NCBI GenBank assembly: GCA_045647865.1
Contig: JAZRMW010000040.1
Location: forward strand, 61,396 to 125,395
Length of the DNA: 64,000 nucleotides
Direction: 5' to 3'
Source of the DNA: Phocaeicola_A sp045647865
Lineage (GTDB): Bacteria > Bacteroidota > Bacteroidia > Bacteroidales > Bacteroidaceae
Made by a program: the position numbers and the translations under genes. The notes below the pieces were generated by a model, which did no database searches, was not told the origin of the DNA, and saw only the letters and a program-made list of their open reading frames with translations. Below are positions 18,680-28,082 of this stretch, in pieces (position 1 is the stretch's first letter; each line of letters begins with the position of its first letter).

Positions 18680-19918
18680 TTATTGCTTCACATAAATCAT
18701 CTCCAACTTGGTATATTTGCGATTTCCGTCGCAATGCTCCATTAGACCGAGAGGGGCGGTGAGAGGCTTTCCATCGCGCTCGGGATCGTATGTGACACCT
18801 GTCATGGGATTGGGGATGGTAGCTGCTTCGCGTAGGTATTCGTCGCAATAGTTGAAACTGCCGAACTCGGGCCACTCGTGAATGAGTAAGTCCATACCTA
18901 CCACATCGCATGCTAAAGGATCTTGTGAAGCGATGATACTACAGCACCACTCGTTGTTGAACGGAGCCTTCTGCCATTTGGGGGCAGGTGCACCGTTCAC
19001 ATGACGGCTACCGTAGGTTCCATCGATAAGGAAAAGCAGACATTTCTGTCCCAAATCCTTATGGCCAATCCAGTCAACCATAGTTTTATATCCCGGTTTA
19101 CCCTTACGTTTGTCAGGACTGATACCGTTGTGAGCATTCTTACGCCACATCAAATTGATGTCTGTAGCACCATACCAGTTCTTGGCAGTCAAAGTGACAC
19201 CAGGCCCATTATGGGTCTTCAGCAAAGCTGAATTGATAAGATAGTCAGCGTCGACAATACATTTGGCCAAACCACGCGCCATCTTGCCATTATCTACCGA
19301 GTACTTGATTTGCTCGGGATAGTACTCGCACTTCACACGGCCATTGCCTCCGAGATTGTCAATGAATACGACATTGGGGAACTCACGATGACACTTGTCA
19401 TAAATGCTGTCAGTGATGGCACGGCTGGGCTCACATACAATAACGTCCTGTTGGCGTACACCGCCATCGTTGATGAGCGAACGGAGCAAAGCCAACGTGA
19501 CGTAAGGCGATGAGTTTAGCTCAATGGTGTCGCGATGAGTAATGGCATTGTTCATGTTGAGCTTGATTGCAATCTTTTCACCCTTCTTATAACCTTTGTT
19601 TCCTTTACCATGCGTCTTGTTGAAATTCTTGAACAGGGCTTTCCACGCTACCTTGGGAGACTTGGCACCAGCTACAGTCATTACCGCTTGACGCACCATG
19701 GCATCGGCCTTCTGTTGGTCATTCCAACGCCCTTCTACCCACAGACCTGTCTCGCCATCCCAAGTGGCAACACCAGGACTATGAATCCATGCTACACGGC
19801 CTGGATGAATACCCTTACCTTCACCTAACGGTTCATTAGGCTTTACAAACAAACGGGGCTGTGCCGAGGCTACCAATACAGACAGTGCAAACACTGCCAT
19901 TAAAACTAGTTTTTTCAT
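18680..19918 (-). CDS. Secreted DUF362 domain protein
   Basis: A 412-residue protein, signal peptide 1-19 (VASAQ), then a DUF362 domain over most of its length: KIAIKLNMN, the VTLALLRSLINDGGV block, IVCEPSRAITDSIYDKC, LINSALLKTHNGPGVTLTAKNWYG, and CCSIIASQDPLACDVVGMDLL. DUF362 is found in some Fe-S proteins, but no CxxCxxC cluster motif is visible in this one. Its biochemical role is unknown to me. It is the last gene of a GH2, LamG-propeller, DUF362 operon (18-nt gaps), so a part in processing the product of the GH2 or the partner protein is possible but unproven. Confidence 0.8.
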   Translation of the reverse strand: MKKLVLMAVFALSVLVASAQPRLFVKPNEPLGEGKGIHPGRVAWIHSPGVATWDGETGLWVEGRWNDQQKADAMVRQAVMTVAGAKSPKVAWKALFKNFNKTHGKGNKGYKKGEKIAIKLNMNNAITHRDTIELNSSPYVTLALLRSLINDGGVRQQDVIVCEPSRAITDSIYDKCHREFPNVVFIDNLGGNGRVKCEYYPEQIKYSVDNGKMARGLAKCIVDADYLINSALLKTHNGPGVTLTAKNWYGATDINLMWRKNAHNGISPDKRKGKPGYKTMVDWIGHKDLGQKCLLFLIDGTYGSRHVNGAPAPKWQKAPFNNEWCCSIIASQDPLACDVVGMDLLIHEWPEFGSFNYCDEYLREAATIPNPMTGVTYDPERDGKPLTAPLGLMEHCDGNRKYTKLEMIYVKQ

Positions 19919-19935
19919 TGTTATGATGATTTACT

Positions 19936-21540
19936 TTATTTATATTTGCCAAATTTACATGCTTTCCGTACAACCGGTTTGTCTAACAACTGGAAAGTTG
20001 TGGCAGGTCCTAAATTACGGTCTCCTTTCCATGAAGAAACTTCCCATACCACCTGTTCATCAGGAGTAAGTTCTATCATCTGAAGCGGGGCTCGCGAAGG
20101 ATTGAAGTTGGCCACATCGGCCTTGTTCCATTCATTGAACCAGTTTGTGATTACCATATTCCCATTGGGCAGGCGATAGGCTTTTTGGGGATTATCCAAA
20201 CCGAACTTGGTGGTATTGGTTTCCCAAACGACAGTGCCTTCGCGTGTCACCTCCTTGACAGGTCCCTTGCGGCCGACCATCAGGATATTCCCATTTTCCA
20301 ACTCTGTGGCTGACCAAGGTCCAAAGAGTTCCCAACGGTGAAGTTCCTTGCCCTTAACATTGTACTCTGCAACAAAACCCATAGCCATATTGGATACCAA
20401 CAAAGTTCCCTTACTGGTCAGACGGGCATTTCGGAACTGACCATGTACGCTGCCCTTCGGATCATAAGGAAGTTCAAATTCGTGCACAGTCTTCTGCTTG
20501 GCAATGTTTTTCACCACGACCTTGGCAGGTTTGGCATTGAGCACATACACTACATATTTGTTTCCGATAGGTTGGATGGTATGCACCTCTGTTCCTTCAG
20601 GTACATTTGACCGCCAAAGTTCTTCGCCATCAACTCCAATTTCTGCAATTCCGTATTGGTCAGCTATCAGGATATGTCCATCATCCATAAGGACAGCATC
20701 GCTGATTTCGCCAAGTCCCTTGGCATTGTCGTAACGCCAAACAATGTTTCCGTCCTCGACCTTGAAGATACGACGATTCTTAGACTGGCCGGTGTACATG
20801 AAATCATAGCGGCTCAGGTCGCCCTGCTGAACATCATTGTAAAGGTCGCGTACCTCCTTCTCTGTAAGCGCAGTGTCATACATACGCACATCGCTGATAC
20901 GTGTGCCCTTCAGGTATGAATCGCCCTTGAAAGGAGCACGCCCCATCCAGTTATAAACAGGTGCCTCCTTGGGGAATGTCTTGGCCATGGTGAACATGCC
21001 GTTCAAGAATGCCACCAAACGGCCGTTCAAGAAAAGACGGCCTTCATCATCGTTCTGTGTATAGATCACATACTGCCATTCCCCCTTCGCCGAAGGTTTG
21101 CCAAGATCCATCAGTGTCTCATTCTTCCAACCGCCCACAGAATTTTCAGCTCTTTGCACATTCAGTTTATAGGCATGGTATCGCCCTTCGGTCTGAGTAT
21201 TCAGTTCCAACGTGGAGAAAGCCCACAAGAAATAGCCTTGGCCTTTGAGCGAAGCCTCTGAATCCACCTTGTAGCGCACGGCGATGGTGAACTGACGAAG
21301 CTGCTGCAGTTTTTTTCCTATGGACTCGCCCAAATCAATGTAACCGTTTTCGTTACCCAGATACACTGTACCGTTTTCAACGGTTGCACTACCTTTCAGC
21401 GCTCCGTCAAAATGCGAAGCACTCTTGTCACGCACTACTGTTCCTTGGTCGCCCTTGAAATCGTAGTGCAGAATCAGATTCTCTTGAGCCATTGCGGCCA
21501 ATGAGAAAAATGTCATTAATGAAATCAGCAGTTTTTTCAT
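19936..21540 (-). CDS. Secreted LamG-domain protein with arylsulfotransferase/PQQ-like beta-propeller
   Basis: A 534-residue protein, signal peptide 1-19 (LAAMAQ). Residues ~20-225 form a concanavalin/LamG-type domain (LILHYDFKGDQGTVVRDKSA, GRYHAYKLNVQ, ISDVRMYDTALTEKEVRDLYN). Residues ~245-525 form a beta-propeller with repeats such as DDGHILIADQYGIAEIGVDGEELW, ATELENGNILMVGRKGPVKEVTREGTVVWE and PNGNMVITNWFN, of the type found in arylsulfotransferase-like and PQQ-like proteins. No catalytic residues can be assigned. It may bind polysaccharide or a modified sugar. It sits 18 nt after the GH2 gene and 17 nt before the DUF362 gene. Confidence 0.75.
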   Translation of the reverse strand: MKKLLISLMTFFSLAAMAQENLILHYDFKGDQGTVVRDKSASHFDGALKGSATVENGTVYLGNENGYIDLGESIGKKLQQLRQFTIAVRYKVDSEASLKGQGYFLWAFSTLELNTQTEGRYHAYKLNVQRAENSVGGWKNETLMDLGKPSAKGEWQYVIYTQNDDEGRLFLNGRLVAFLNGMFTMAKTFPKEAPVYNWMGRAPFKGDSYLKGTRISDVRMYDTALTEKEVRDLYNDVQQGDLSRYDFMYTGQSKNRRIFKVEDGNIVWRYDNAKGLGEISDAVLMDDGHILIADQYGIAEIGVDGEELWRSNVPEGTEVHTIQPIGNKYVVYVLNAKPAKVVVKNIAKQKTVHEFELPYDPKGSVHGQFRNARLTSKGTLLVSNMAMGFVAEYNVKGKELHRWELFGPWSATELENGNILMVGRKGPVKEVTREGTVVWETNTTKFGLDNPQKAYRLPNGNMVITNWFNEWNKADVANFNPSRAPLQMIELTPDEQVVWEVSSWKGDRNLGPATTFQLLDKPVVRKACKFGKYK

Positions 21541-21558
21541 GATTCTAATATGATGATT

Positions 21559-24321
21559 TTAGTTTGTAAAGTCAAATACCAAGCGGATATGGAAACCCTC
21601 ATCACCGGGTTTGATGCGGATGTTATAAGGTTGGCTATCGGGTCCGAGCTGTTCCAAAGGCTTGTAACTCTGGATAGGTGGGATAGAGAGCAAGAATGAA
21701 ATGTCGCCATCGGGGAAGCGTACCATACTGCGTTCCTGCTTGCGGGGCTCCACATCCAACAATCCACCCATCTCGCCGGGAGTCTGGTCAACAGGTTCTT
21801 CGGGAGTAAACAGACGGAGATAAAGTCCCTCGTTCAAGGTGCTGACGCGCCAAGAAGTACCATCCTTATCCTGCATCTCCATCCAACGGAGATCACTACG
21901 ATATCCCTTGAACTCAGGATAAACGGGAGGAGTGGCACTATTATAATCACCCGTCACTGTGTTGTTATAAGCTAATGACCAGAAACCGAAGTGCTGTCCC
22001 TTGAGACGGTTCTTCCACACGCGATAAGGGCCACGACCCACCCAATGCACGCTGTCCACCTGATTTTCGGGATAAGTGAAAGTAAGGCCCAATGTCCATT
22101 TGCTCTCGTCTGTCAGGAAAGAACCCATGCCATGGCCACGCTCATCATTGAACACCACGGCATCCATGTGTAACAGTCCGTCAGGAGTCTGGCGCCACTG
22201 TATGCTGTCAATACCTCCCTTGTACCAGAAAGTATTAACTACCGTACCGTCAGACAATGTGCGCTGTTTATGTTTGGTCACTTCTGCCTTCATGCCCACG
22301 GGGAAAGGACCAACGAGACTATCGATAGCGAACATGCCGTTCTTGTCAAATGTGATAATTCCCGGTTTGGCAGATGTCGTTGCGCTGATTGTCTGCTCAT
22401 CAGCGCGATGTATAGGAGCTGTCCAGTTGCAAACTTCTTCATTTCTGTCATTATAAGCTATAAGTTCCAACACTTCACCTTTGCGGAAATCCGCAGGTAA
22501 GTCGAAACGGGCATAGCCACTTTCGCCTGGAACAATAGCTGGTAACGTTACCGCACCTTCGGCAAGTACTCCGCCAGTAAAGTCTTTTACACGATACTTC
22601 ATGCTGCACGAAGAGAAGTCTGTAAACAGATAACGATTGGAGACAAGCACACGACCATCAAACGAAGGAGTAATGTGTAAACGGTCTATGTAAATAGGAC
22701 TCCATACCTCGCGGATGGTGTAAAAACTGGCTTCAGGCTGGCGATAGGGATCCATGCAACCATCAGGCCCATGCCCTCCATCACTGTCAAGAATACAATC
22801 TTTTATATTAAAGCCCTTGCGGCCAAAAACTTTTCCCTTAGACTTTCCAGTAGGCAAGTCGGTACGGCGAACGGCCTCGTCCACGTATGCCCAAATAAAT
22901 CCACCGGCAAACAAAGGCGAGCGGGTCCAATGACTCCACATATCTTCCAATGCAGCACCTTGACCCTTATCGTACTTGCCATGCAAGAACTCGGTGGGCA
23001 TGAAAACATTCTGCCCATTGTGCATGCGGTAGATTCCCGTTTGGTAAGCGGGATAATGGTGGGTATCCAATCCTTGGAAGTCGCTCCACGGATGAACGAC
23101 TTTACGTTTCTGTATGTCCAATTCGGCAAACAGATGATCGATAGTGCGGTTCCATCCGCCCTCATTACCGTTACTCCAAATGTACACACAAGGATGATTC
23201 ACGTCACGCATAATGAATTCTTTTACCATCCTGACAGCCGTTGTGTCATCATAACGGGTCTGCCAACCTGCCAATTCATTGAAATAGAGCAGACCGATAG
23301 AATCACAGATTTCTAAAAAATGGCGGTCACTCGGATAGTGGCAACGCACAGCATTCATATTCATCTGCTTCAGTAATTTGGCATCCTGCAGGCTCATAGC
23401 CGGGCTGAGCGCACGCCCCGTTTCGGGATGGAAACAGTGGCGATTAGTTCCTTTCACCACCAACTTGGTGCCATTCAAATAGATACCATCGTGTTCACGG
23501 AATTCGATGGTGCGGAAACCGATCTTCTGCGTCAGACTGTGTCCGTCCTCACCCAAAGTGAAAGTCGCGGTATAAAGGTTGGGATGTTCTGGATTCCATG
23601 TTTTAGGGTTAGGATAGACCCAACAGCTCTTTTTCTCATCATAAGCAACCTTCTTGCCATCAATAAAAAGCGAAACACGCTTGTCGGATGTAGTCTCCAC
23701 ATCTGCATATATCTCGCCATTGGCACGTGCATCAATGCTGACATGGCTGATATGCTCTTTAGGTAACACCTCGATATATACAGGACGATAAATACCGCCA
23801 AACAACCACCAATCGGCACGACGCTCAGCCGAATTGACACTGGCATTGGCCGATTCCTTACTGACAAGCACCTCTAACGTCTGTTTCTTGCCTGGTTTGA
23901 TAAAAGGGGTGACGTCATAAGAGAACTCCGTAAAACCACCTTGGTGTACGGGTCCCACTTGCTGGCCGTCAATCCATACGCGGGTGTCAGTCATCGAACC
24001 CTCGAAAACTAATTTATAAATCTCGCCCTTGGGCATTTTAAAGGTAGTACGATAACGTCCTGTCTCGGTCGAGGGCTTCAATCCCTTGGTCTTATAGAAA
24101 CGACCGTAGGTATATTCGCCATATCCCTGCAACTCCCAACAACTGGGAACCTCTATCTTTCTCCATTTGCCACTGTTTTGCCCGGCAGAACAGAAAATAT
24201 CCCATGTGCGGGTGTGTTCGGCATCTGTGCCGCTAAGGTAGATGCGTTGGGTGGGGTTAGGATAAGCCCACGTGCAGATTGCGCAAAAGATGGCGAATAG
24301 TAGTGTTGACTTTTTTTTCAT
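21559..24321 (-). CDS. GH2 family beta-glycosidase (beta-galactosidase-like)
   Basis: A 920-residue enzyme. The start MKKKSTLLFAIF at 24321 is preferred over an in-frame codon at 24354 because it gives a clean signal peptide (~1-20) and sits 30 nt after a -7 box. GH2 sugar-binding jelly roll (VPSCWELQGYGEYTYGRFY, YKLVFEGSMTDTRVWIDGQQVG), Ig-like domain, TIM barrel with acid/base E387 in SNGNEGG and nucleophile E444 in PTEFLHG, then a Bgal small-chain-type C-terminus. The order and length fit LacZ-like beta-galactosidases, but the family also holds glucuronidases and others. It leads the GH2, LamG-propeller, DUF362 operon. In a xylan locus it may remove beta-galactose from side chains. Confidence 0.88.
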   Translation of the reverse strand: MKKKSTLLFAIFCAICTWAYPNPTQRIYLSGTDAEHTRTWDIFCSAGQNSGKWRKIEVPSCWELQGYGEYTYGRFYKTKGLKPSTETGRYRTTFKMPKGEIYKLVFEGSMTDTRVWIDGQQVGPVHQGGFTEFSYDVTPFIKPGKKQTLEVLVSKESANASVNSAERRADWWLFGGIYRPVYIEVLPKEHISHVSIDARANGEIYADVETTSDKRVSLFIDGKKVAYDEKKSCWVYPNPKTWNPEHPNLYTATFTLGEDGHSLTQKIGFRTIEFREHDGIYLNGTKLVVKGTNRHCFHPETGRALSPAMSLQDAKLLKQMNMNAVRCHYPSDRHFLEICDSIGLLYFNELAGWQTRYDDTTAVRMVKEFIMRDVNHPCVYIWSNGNEGGWNRTIDHLFAELDIQKRKVVHPWSDFQGLDTHHYPAYQTGIYRMHNGQNVFMPTEFLHGKYDKGQGAALEDMWSHWTRSPLFAGGFIWAYVDEAVRRTDLPTGKSKGKVFGRKGFNIKDCILDSDGGHGPDGCMDPYRQPEASFYTIREVWSPIYIDRLHITPSFDGRVLVSNRYLFTDFSSCSMKYRVKDFTGGVLAEGAVTLPAIVPGESGYARFDLPADFRKGEVLELIAYNDRNEEVCNWTAPIHRADEQTISATTSAKPGIITFDKNGMFAIDSLVGPFPVGMKAEVTKHKQRTLSDGTVVNTFWYKGGIDSIQWRQTPDGLLHMDAVVFNDERGHGMGSFLTDESKWTLGLTFTYPENQVDSVHWVGRGPYRVWKNRLKGQHFGFWSLAYNNTVTGDYNSATPPVYPEFKGYRSDLRWMEMQDKDGTSWRVSTLNEGLYLRLFTPEEPVDQTPGEMGGLLDVEPRKQERSMVRFPDGDISFLLSIPPIQSYKPLEQLGPDSQPYNIRIKPGDEGFHIRLVFDFTN

Positions 24322-24351
24322 GTATGCGATTGAAATTATGTTATGTGCCTG

Positions 24352-24359
24352 CAAAGTTA
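24352..24359 (-). promoter_or_regulatory. -7 box for the GH2 operon
   Basis: On the minus strand the sequence reads TAACTTTG, fitting TAnnTTTG, 30 nt upstream of the GH2 start. No clear -33 TTTG. Confidence 0.55.
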
Positions 24360-24443
24360 GACAAAATTTTAAAAAAGAAAAACCTTTCGGTTCCTCTTTT
24401 TATGGCTTTTTTTAGTGCCTTATTAGATTTTATTTTCTCTTTT

Positions 24444-24475
24444 TTTGTATACATTGATAAAATCCTTTACTTTTG
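24444..24475 (+). promoter_or_regulatory. Complete Bacteroidetes -33/-7 promoter of the TonB receptor
   Basis: TTTG at 24444-24447 and TACTTTTG at 24468-24475 are 20 bp apart, the classical Bacteroidetes spacing; the ATG follows at 24508. This is the best formed promoter in the window. Confidence 0.7.
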
Positions 24476-24507
24476 TACGACTTTTTAAATTAATAAAAGT
24501 TGTAAAA

Positions 24508-26379
24508 ATGAGAAAAAAACTGATTATATTCTGTACGTATGTCAGTATGACAATGATACCTTTGTTTGCACAATCAGACGAAAGTATCATGTTAGAGAAC
24601 GTTGTAGTCACTGGTACGCGTCACGAAACCGATGTGCGCCATTTGCCTATGACGGTCACAACCCTTTCACATGAAAAATTGAGTGAACATCACCGCTCCT
24701 CCATCCTTTCGACATTGAACGAACAGGTGCCGGGACTTTTCACAACTAGCCGTGGCATGATGGGTTATGGAGTTTCCAATGGTTCGGCTGGGGCCTTTAC
24801 CATGCGTGGAGTAGGGGGGAGCAGTCCGAATGCCGGTGTGTTGGTACTGATTGATGGTGTGCCACAATATGCAGGATTGTTTGGTCATGCCATTGCTGAT
24901 GCATATCAAACAATGATGGCTGAGCGTGTAGAGGTGCTCCGCGGCCCTGCCTCGGCACTCTATGGATCCAACGCCATGGGCGGGGTCGTTAATATTGTTA
25001 CCCGTCAGATGAAGCAGGACGGCGTGAAGAGTGACATCCGACTCTCTGCAGGTTCATACGGTACGGCTCAAGCAGAGTGGATGCAACGCATCCGTAAGGG
25101 AAAGTTTAGTAGCATTGTTGGCTTGAATTACGGACGTACCGACGGACATCGCCTGAATAATGAGTTTTCGCAATATACGGGGTTCATTAAATTAGGTTAC
25201 GATCTCACTCCTCATTGGCTGGTTATGGCTGATATGGATATTACCCATTTCAATGCGAGTAATCCTGGTGAGGAGAGTGCTCCCTTTATTGACAATGACC
25301 AGCAGGTGACGCGCGGTATGGCATCCCTCAATTTGACAAACCGCTATGAAAACACTTCTGGTGCTTTCCGTGCCTATTACAATTGGGGGGACCACGATGT
25401 GAACGATGGATACAACGAGGGCGGTAATCCGCGTACTAGCCATTATATGCACCATGATCTCATGGCGGGTGTTTCCCTTTACCAGTCTTTCCCTCTTTTT
25501 ACGGGTAACCGCACAACGGTGGGTGCTGACTGGACACACTTCGGTGGACGGGCTTGGAATGAGGATTGTGTCACCCATATCGAGAGTTTGATTGCCGACA
25601 GGACGGAGGACGAACTGGCGGTTTATGTGGATGTACAACAACGGCTGACCGATTGGATGTCGCTCAATGCCGCTCTCCGCATCGACCATCATACACAGGT
25701 GGGTACCGAACTGGTTCCGCAGGGAGGAGTTTCTTTTCATATGCCTCGTGAAATTGAACTGAAAGCGATGGTGAGCAAGGGATTTCGCAACCCCACGATT
25801 CGCGAGATGTATATGTTTCCTCCTCAGAATCCCAACCTTAAGCCCGAGCGTACGCTTAATTACGAACTTGCCTATAAACAGATTCTTCTCGCCGGTGACC
25901 TTCGTGTGGGGGCAAACCTCTTCTACATTACGGGTGAAAACTTGATTATGCTCCTGCGCGAGAACGGCAAACCTCTGAATACTAACATTGACGAAGTGGA
26001 AAACTGTGGCCTTGAATTGTCGGCCGAATATCGCCTCTCTCCCCATTGGCGTGTAGATGCCAACTATAGTTTTCTCCATATGGAGTATCCCGTTATTGCT
26101 GCGCCCGAGCACAAGGCTTACATGGGGGCTCATTCTCACTATGGTTCCTTCAACCTCGCTACTGGCTTGCAGTATGTTGCAGGGCTTCATACTACTGTGG
26201 GTGATAAAGGGGCAGAAGAGAAATTTCTTTTGTGGAACCTCACAATCAATTATCGTGTATCACCTTCCTTGACGTTTTTTGCCAAAGGTGAAAACTTGTT
26301 GGCCCAGCGCTATGAAGTCAACTATGGCTTTCCCATGCCCCGTGCCACTTTTATGGGTGGTATAAAGTTGGAATGGTAG
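24508..26379 (+). CDS. TonB-dependent outer-membrane receptor (non-SusC type)
   Basis: A 623-residue receptor; the ATG at 24508 gives MRKKLIIFCTYVSM and a signal peptide ending LFAQ, and fits the promoter, unlike the in-frame start at 24445. The plug domain (~30-150) shows VVVTGTRHETDVRHLP, TMRGVGGSSPNAGVLVLIDGVPQ and RVEVLRGPASALYGSNAMGGVVNIVTR. The rest is a 22-strand barrel ending in aromatic GGIKLEW. Its length and lack of a carboxypeptidase-like extension and SusD partner make it a siderophore, heme or vitamin-type receptor, not a glycan importer. Substrate unknown. It converges on the TatC gene. Confidence 0.9.
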   Translation: MRKKLIIFCTYVSMTMIPLFAQSDESIMLENVVVTGTRHETDVRHLPMTVTTLSHEKLSEHHRSSILSTLNEQVPGLFTTSRGMMGYGVSNGSAGAFTMRGVGGSSPNAGVLVLIDGVPQYAGLFGHAIADAYQTMMAERVEVLRGPASALYGSNAMGGVVNIVTRQMKQDGVKSDIRLSAGSYGTAQAEWMQRIRKGKFSSIVGLNYGRTDGHRLNNEFSQYTGFIKLGYDLTPHWLVMADMDITHFNASNPGEESAPFIDNDQQVTRGMASLNLTNRYENTSGAFRAYYNWGDHDVNDGYNEGGNPRTSHYMHHDLMAGVSLYQSFPLFTGNRTTVGADWTHFGGRAWNEDCVTHIESLIADRTEDELAVYVDVQQRLTDWMSLNAALRIDHHTQVGTELVPQGGVSFHMPREIELKAMVSKGFRNPTIREMYMFPPQNPNLKPERTLNYELAYKQILLAGDLRVGANLFYITGENLIMLLRENGKPLNTNIDEVENCGLELSAEYRLSPHWRVDANYSFLHMEYPVIAAPEHKAYMGAHSHYGSFNLATGLQYVAGLHTTVGDKGAEEKFLLWNLTINYRVSPSLTFFAKGENLLAQRYEVNYGFPMPRATFMGGIKLEW

Positions 26380-26584
26380 AGAGTACACAGAGTCTTCTTT
26401 GGGTGGCGGTGACTAACTGCTAGTGATTCTTTACTTATTCGGCCACAGTCTTCTGTTTGTTGGCCATATTGGCTGATACCACTTGCCGATTGATGTTTGC
26501 AAAAGTCCTACATTGCACGCTAGGATGACAAGAGGAAATACCGCTTATCCCCCCCTATGACAATCTACAAATTGTGTATAAAGA

Positions 26585-27370
26585 TTAGCCAACGTTTTTT
26601 CTTACAATTAGAATACTGAGCTCATAGAGTAACCACATGGGGAAGGCAACGATGGAGAGGGTGAAGACATCGGAGGTAGGTGTGATGATAGCGGCTACGA
26701 TGAGCAGGGCTACAATGACATGACGGCGGTAATGCGTCATCATCCGAGCATTGATAATTCCCATACGGCCGAGAATCCAGCAGACAACGGGGATTTCAAA
26801 TACGATACCCATGGAGAGGCAGGTCATCATCAGGGCGTTCATATAGGAATCGATGGTGACGGTGTTGGCCACCACTTCGCTTACTTGATAAGTGCCGAGG
26901 AAACGGAAAATGAGGGGGAAGATGAGGTAATAGGTGAGCAGTACGCCAAAGACGAACATGACGTATCCGCTACCGACGAGGCGAAGGGCATACTTCCGCT
27001 CGTGTGTATAGAGGGCTGGGGAGATGAAGTGGAACAATTGGTAGATGAGGTAGGGAGATGTGAGTAACACTCCTGCACAAAGCGATGCTTTGACATGGAG
27101 AAGGAACTGTTGAGCCAATCCTGTGTTGATGAGTTGCACACTCAGTATCTCAATGTCGGAGAAAGTGTCACCCAAAAACGATTGGCTGAGGCTGTTCAAT
27201 AAGCGATAGGTGACAAAACCATTGTCTTGAGGAGCAAGAATGATGTGAAAAAGTTCCTCTTTGAAGAAAAAGGTGGCTATAGCACATATGAATATAGCGG
27301 CAATCATCCTTATCAGACTGCCGCGCAATTCATCAAGATGGTCCCAGAATGTTTGTGGACTGGCCATCAT
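26585..27370 (-). CDS. tatC: Twin-arginine translocase subunit TatC
   Basis: A 261-residue membrane protein with about six transmembrane helices. The N-terminal FWDHLDELRGSLIRM motif, the E/L-rich first periplasmic loop, and the LFHFISPALYTHERKYALR block are typical of TatC, which binds twin-arginine signals and works with TatA to export folded proteins. Its ATG overlaps the TatA stop by 4 nt, so the two are translationally coupled. It is the last gene of a six-gene minus-strand operon that also encodes two proteins with RR motifs. The 26380-26584 gap after the gene holds no gene and no clear terminator. Confidence 0.95.
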   Translation of the reverse strand: MMASPQTFWDHLDELRGSLIRMIAAIFICAIATFFFKEELFHIILAPQDNGFVTYRLLNSLSQSFLGDTFSDIEILSVQLINTGLAQQFLLHVKASLCAGVLLTSPYLIYQLFHFISPALYTHERKYALRLVGSGYVMFVFGVLLTYYLIFPLIFRFLGTYQVSEVVANTVTIDSYMNALMMTCLSMGIVFEIPVVCWILGRMGIINARMMTHYRRHVIVALLIVAAIITPTSDVFTLSIVAFPMWLLYELSILIVRKNVG

Positions 27371-27546
27371 TTCTCAGTTTTGTTTCCTTCTTCTTTTTTA
27401 TCTGTTTCAATTCCGTTCATGCCGTCCTTGAAACTACGGACTCCTTTACCTAAACCTTTCATCAATTCGGGAATCTTTTTTCCTCCGAAGAAAAGGAGAA
27501 CAACGAGGGCAATTATAATAATCTCTTGAAATCCTATTCCAAACAT
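27367..27546 (-). CDS. tatA: Twin-arginine translocase subunit TatA
   Basis: A 59-residue protein, MFGIGFQEIIIIALVVLLFF then GGKKIPELMKGLGKGVRSFK and a charged tail (TDKKEEGNKTEK). One N-terminal membrane helix, the FGGKKIPEL hinge and an amphipathic helix are diagnostic of TatA/E. It forms the protein-conducting assembly with TatC. It overlaps tatC by 4 nt (ATGA). Confidence 0.95.
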   Translation of the reverse strand: MFGIGFQEIIIIALVVLLFFGGKKIPELMKGLGKGVRSFKDGMNGIETDKKEEGNKTEK

Positions 27547-27578
27547 GTGTATTTTATTTATGATTTGTTACAACAATT

Positions 27579-28082
27579 TTAATTCTTAAATTTGAGTACA
27601 GCATATCCGCCAATCACTTGCAGAATCATACCTGGAAGACCAATGCGGAAATCCTGAAGAGCTGTATGAAGACTGCCTGTCATGAGCCATTCACCCAAGG
27701 TGCCTGCACATTGGTAGGCAAGGACTACAGCCAAGAGGGCGAGGATAGTTACTTTGCCAAACTTTTGGGCGATCCATCCAGAAATAAAAGCCAACAGGCT
27801 GGATTTCATCAGAATGGCGGGGAGCATGGCTTGCGCAGGCATTCCAAAAAGCATGGAGTTTGCCAACGGTGATACAATGGCGGTGAGCAGACCAACCTTC
27901 CAACCATACTTATAAGCTCCCACGAGGGTGAAGAAGTAGATGGGCAACCAGGTGAGTCCTCCTTGCGGCACAAGGTGACATAATTGGGGTAATGTAATGT
28001 TTCCTGCCACGAAGAGCAGAGTCATCCAATACGTTTTTGCTTCGCTATACGAAAGCATATAAAGTTTGATTGTCTTTTCCAT
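27579..28082 (-). CDS. ECF-transporter S-component-like membrane protein
   Basis: A 167-residue hydrophobic protein with about five to six predicted membrane helices (MTLLFVAGNITLPQL, LTWLPIYFFTLVGAY, VGLLTAIVSPLANSMLFG, AILMKSSLLAFISG, VTILALLAVVLAYQ). Size, helix count and the GWKVGLLTAIVSPLAN segment resemble S components of energy-coupling-factor vitamin transporters. No ATPase or T component is in the window, so any energizing module would be shared. Substrate unknown. The ATG overlaps the DUF1893 stop by one base (TAATG), and tatA follows 32 nt later, so it is inside the operon. Confidence 0.6.
   Translation of the reverse strand: MEKTIKLYMLSYSEAKTYWMTLLFVAGNITLPQLCHLVPQGGLTWLPIYFFTLVGAYKYGWKVGLLTAIVSPLANSMLFGMPAQAMLPAILMKSSLLAFISGWIAQKFGKVTILALLAVVLAYQCAGTLGEWLMTGSLHTALQDFRIGLPGMILQVIGGYAVLKFKN

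Noticed and set aside
24445..24507. Earlier start for the TonB receptor
   Set aside because: Would overlap the promoter elements at 24444-24475 and add residues ahead of the signal peptide.
25192..26190. 332-codon open frame on the minus strand
   Set aside because: Antisense to the TonB receptor barrel; residues such as His and Arg over-represented, no family.
26380..26584. Cobalamin riboswitch near the TonB receptor
   Set aside because: No B12-box or matching stem arrangement found on either strand.
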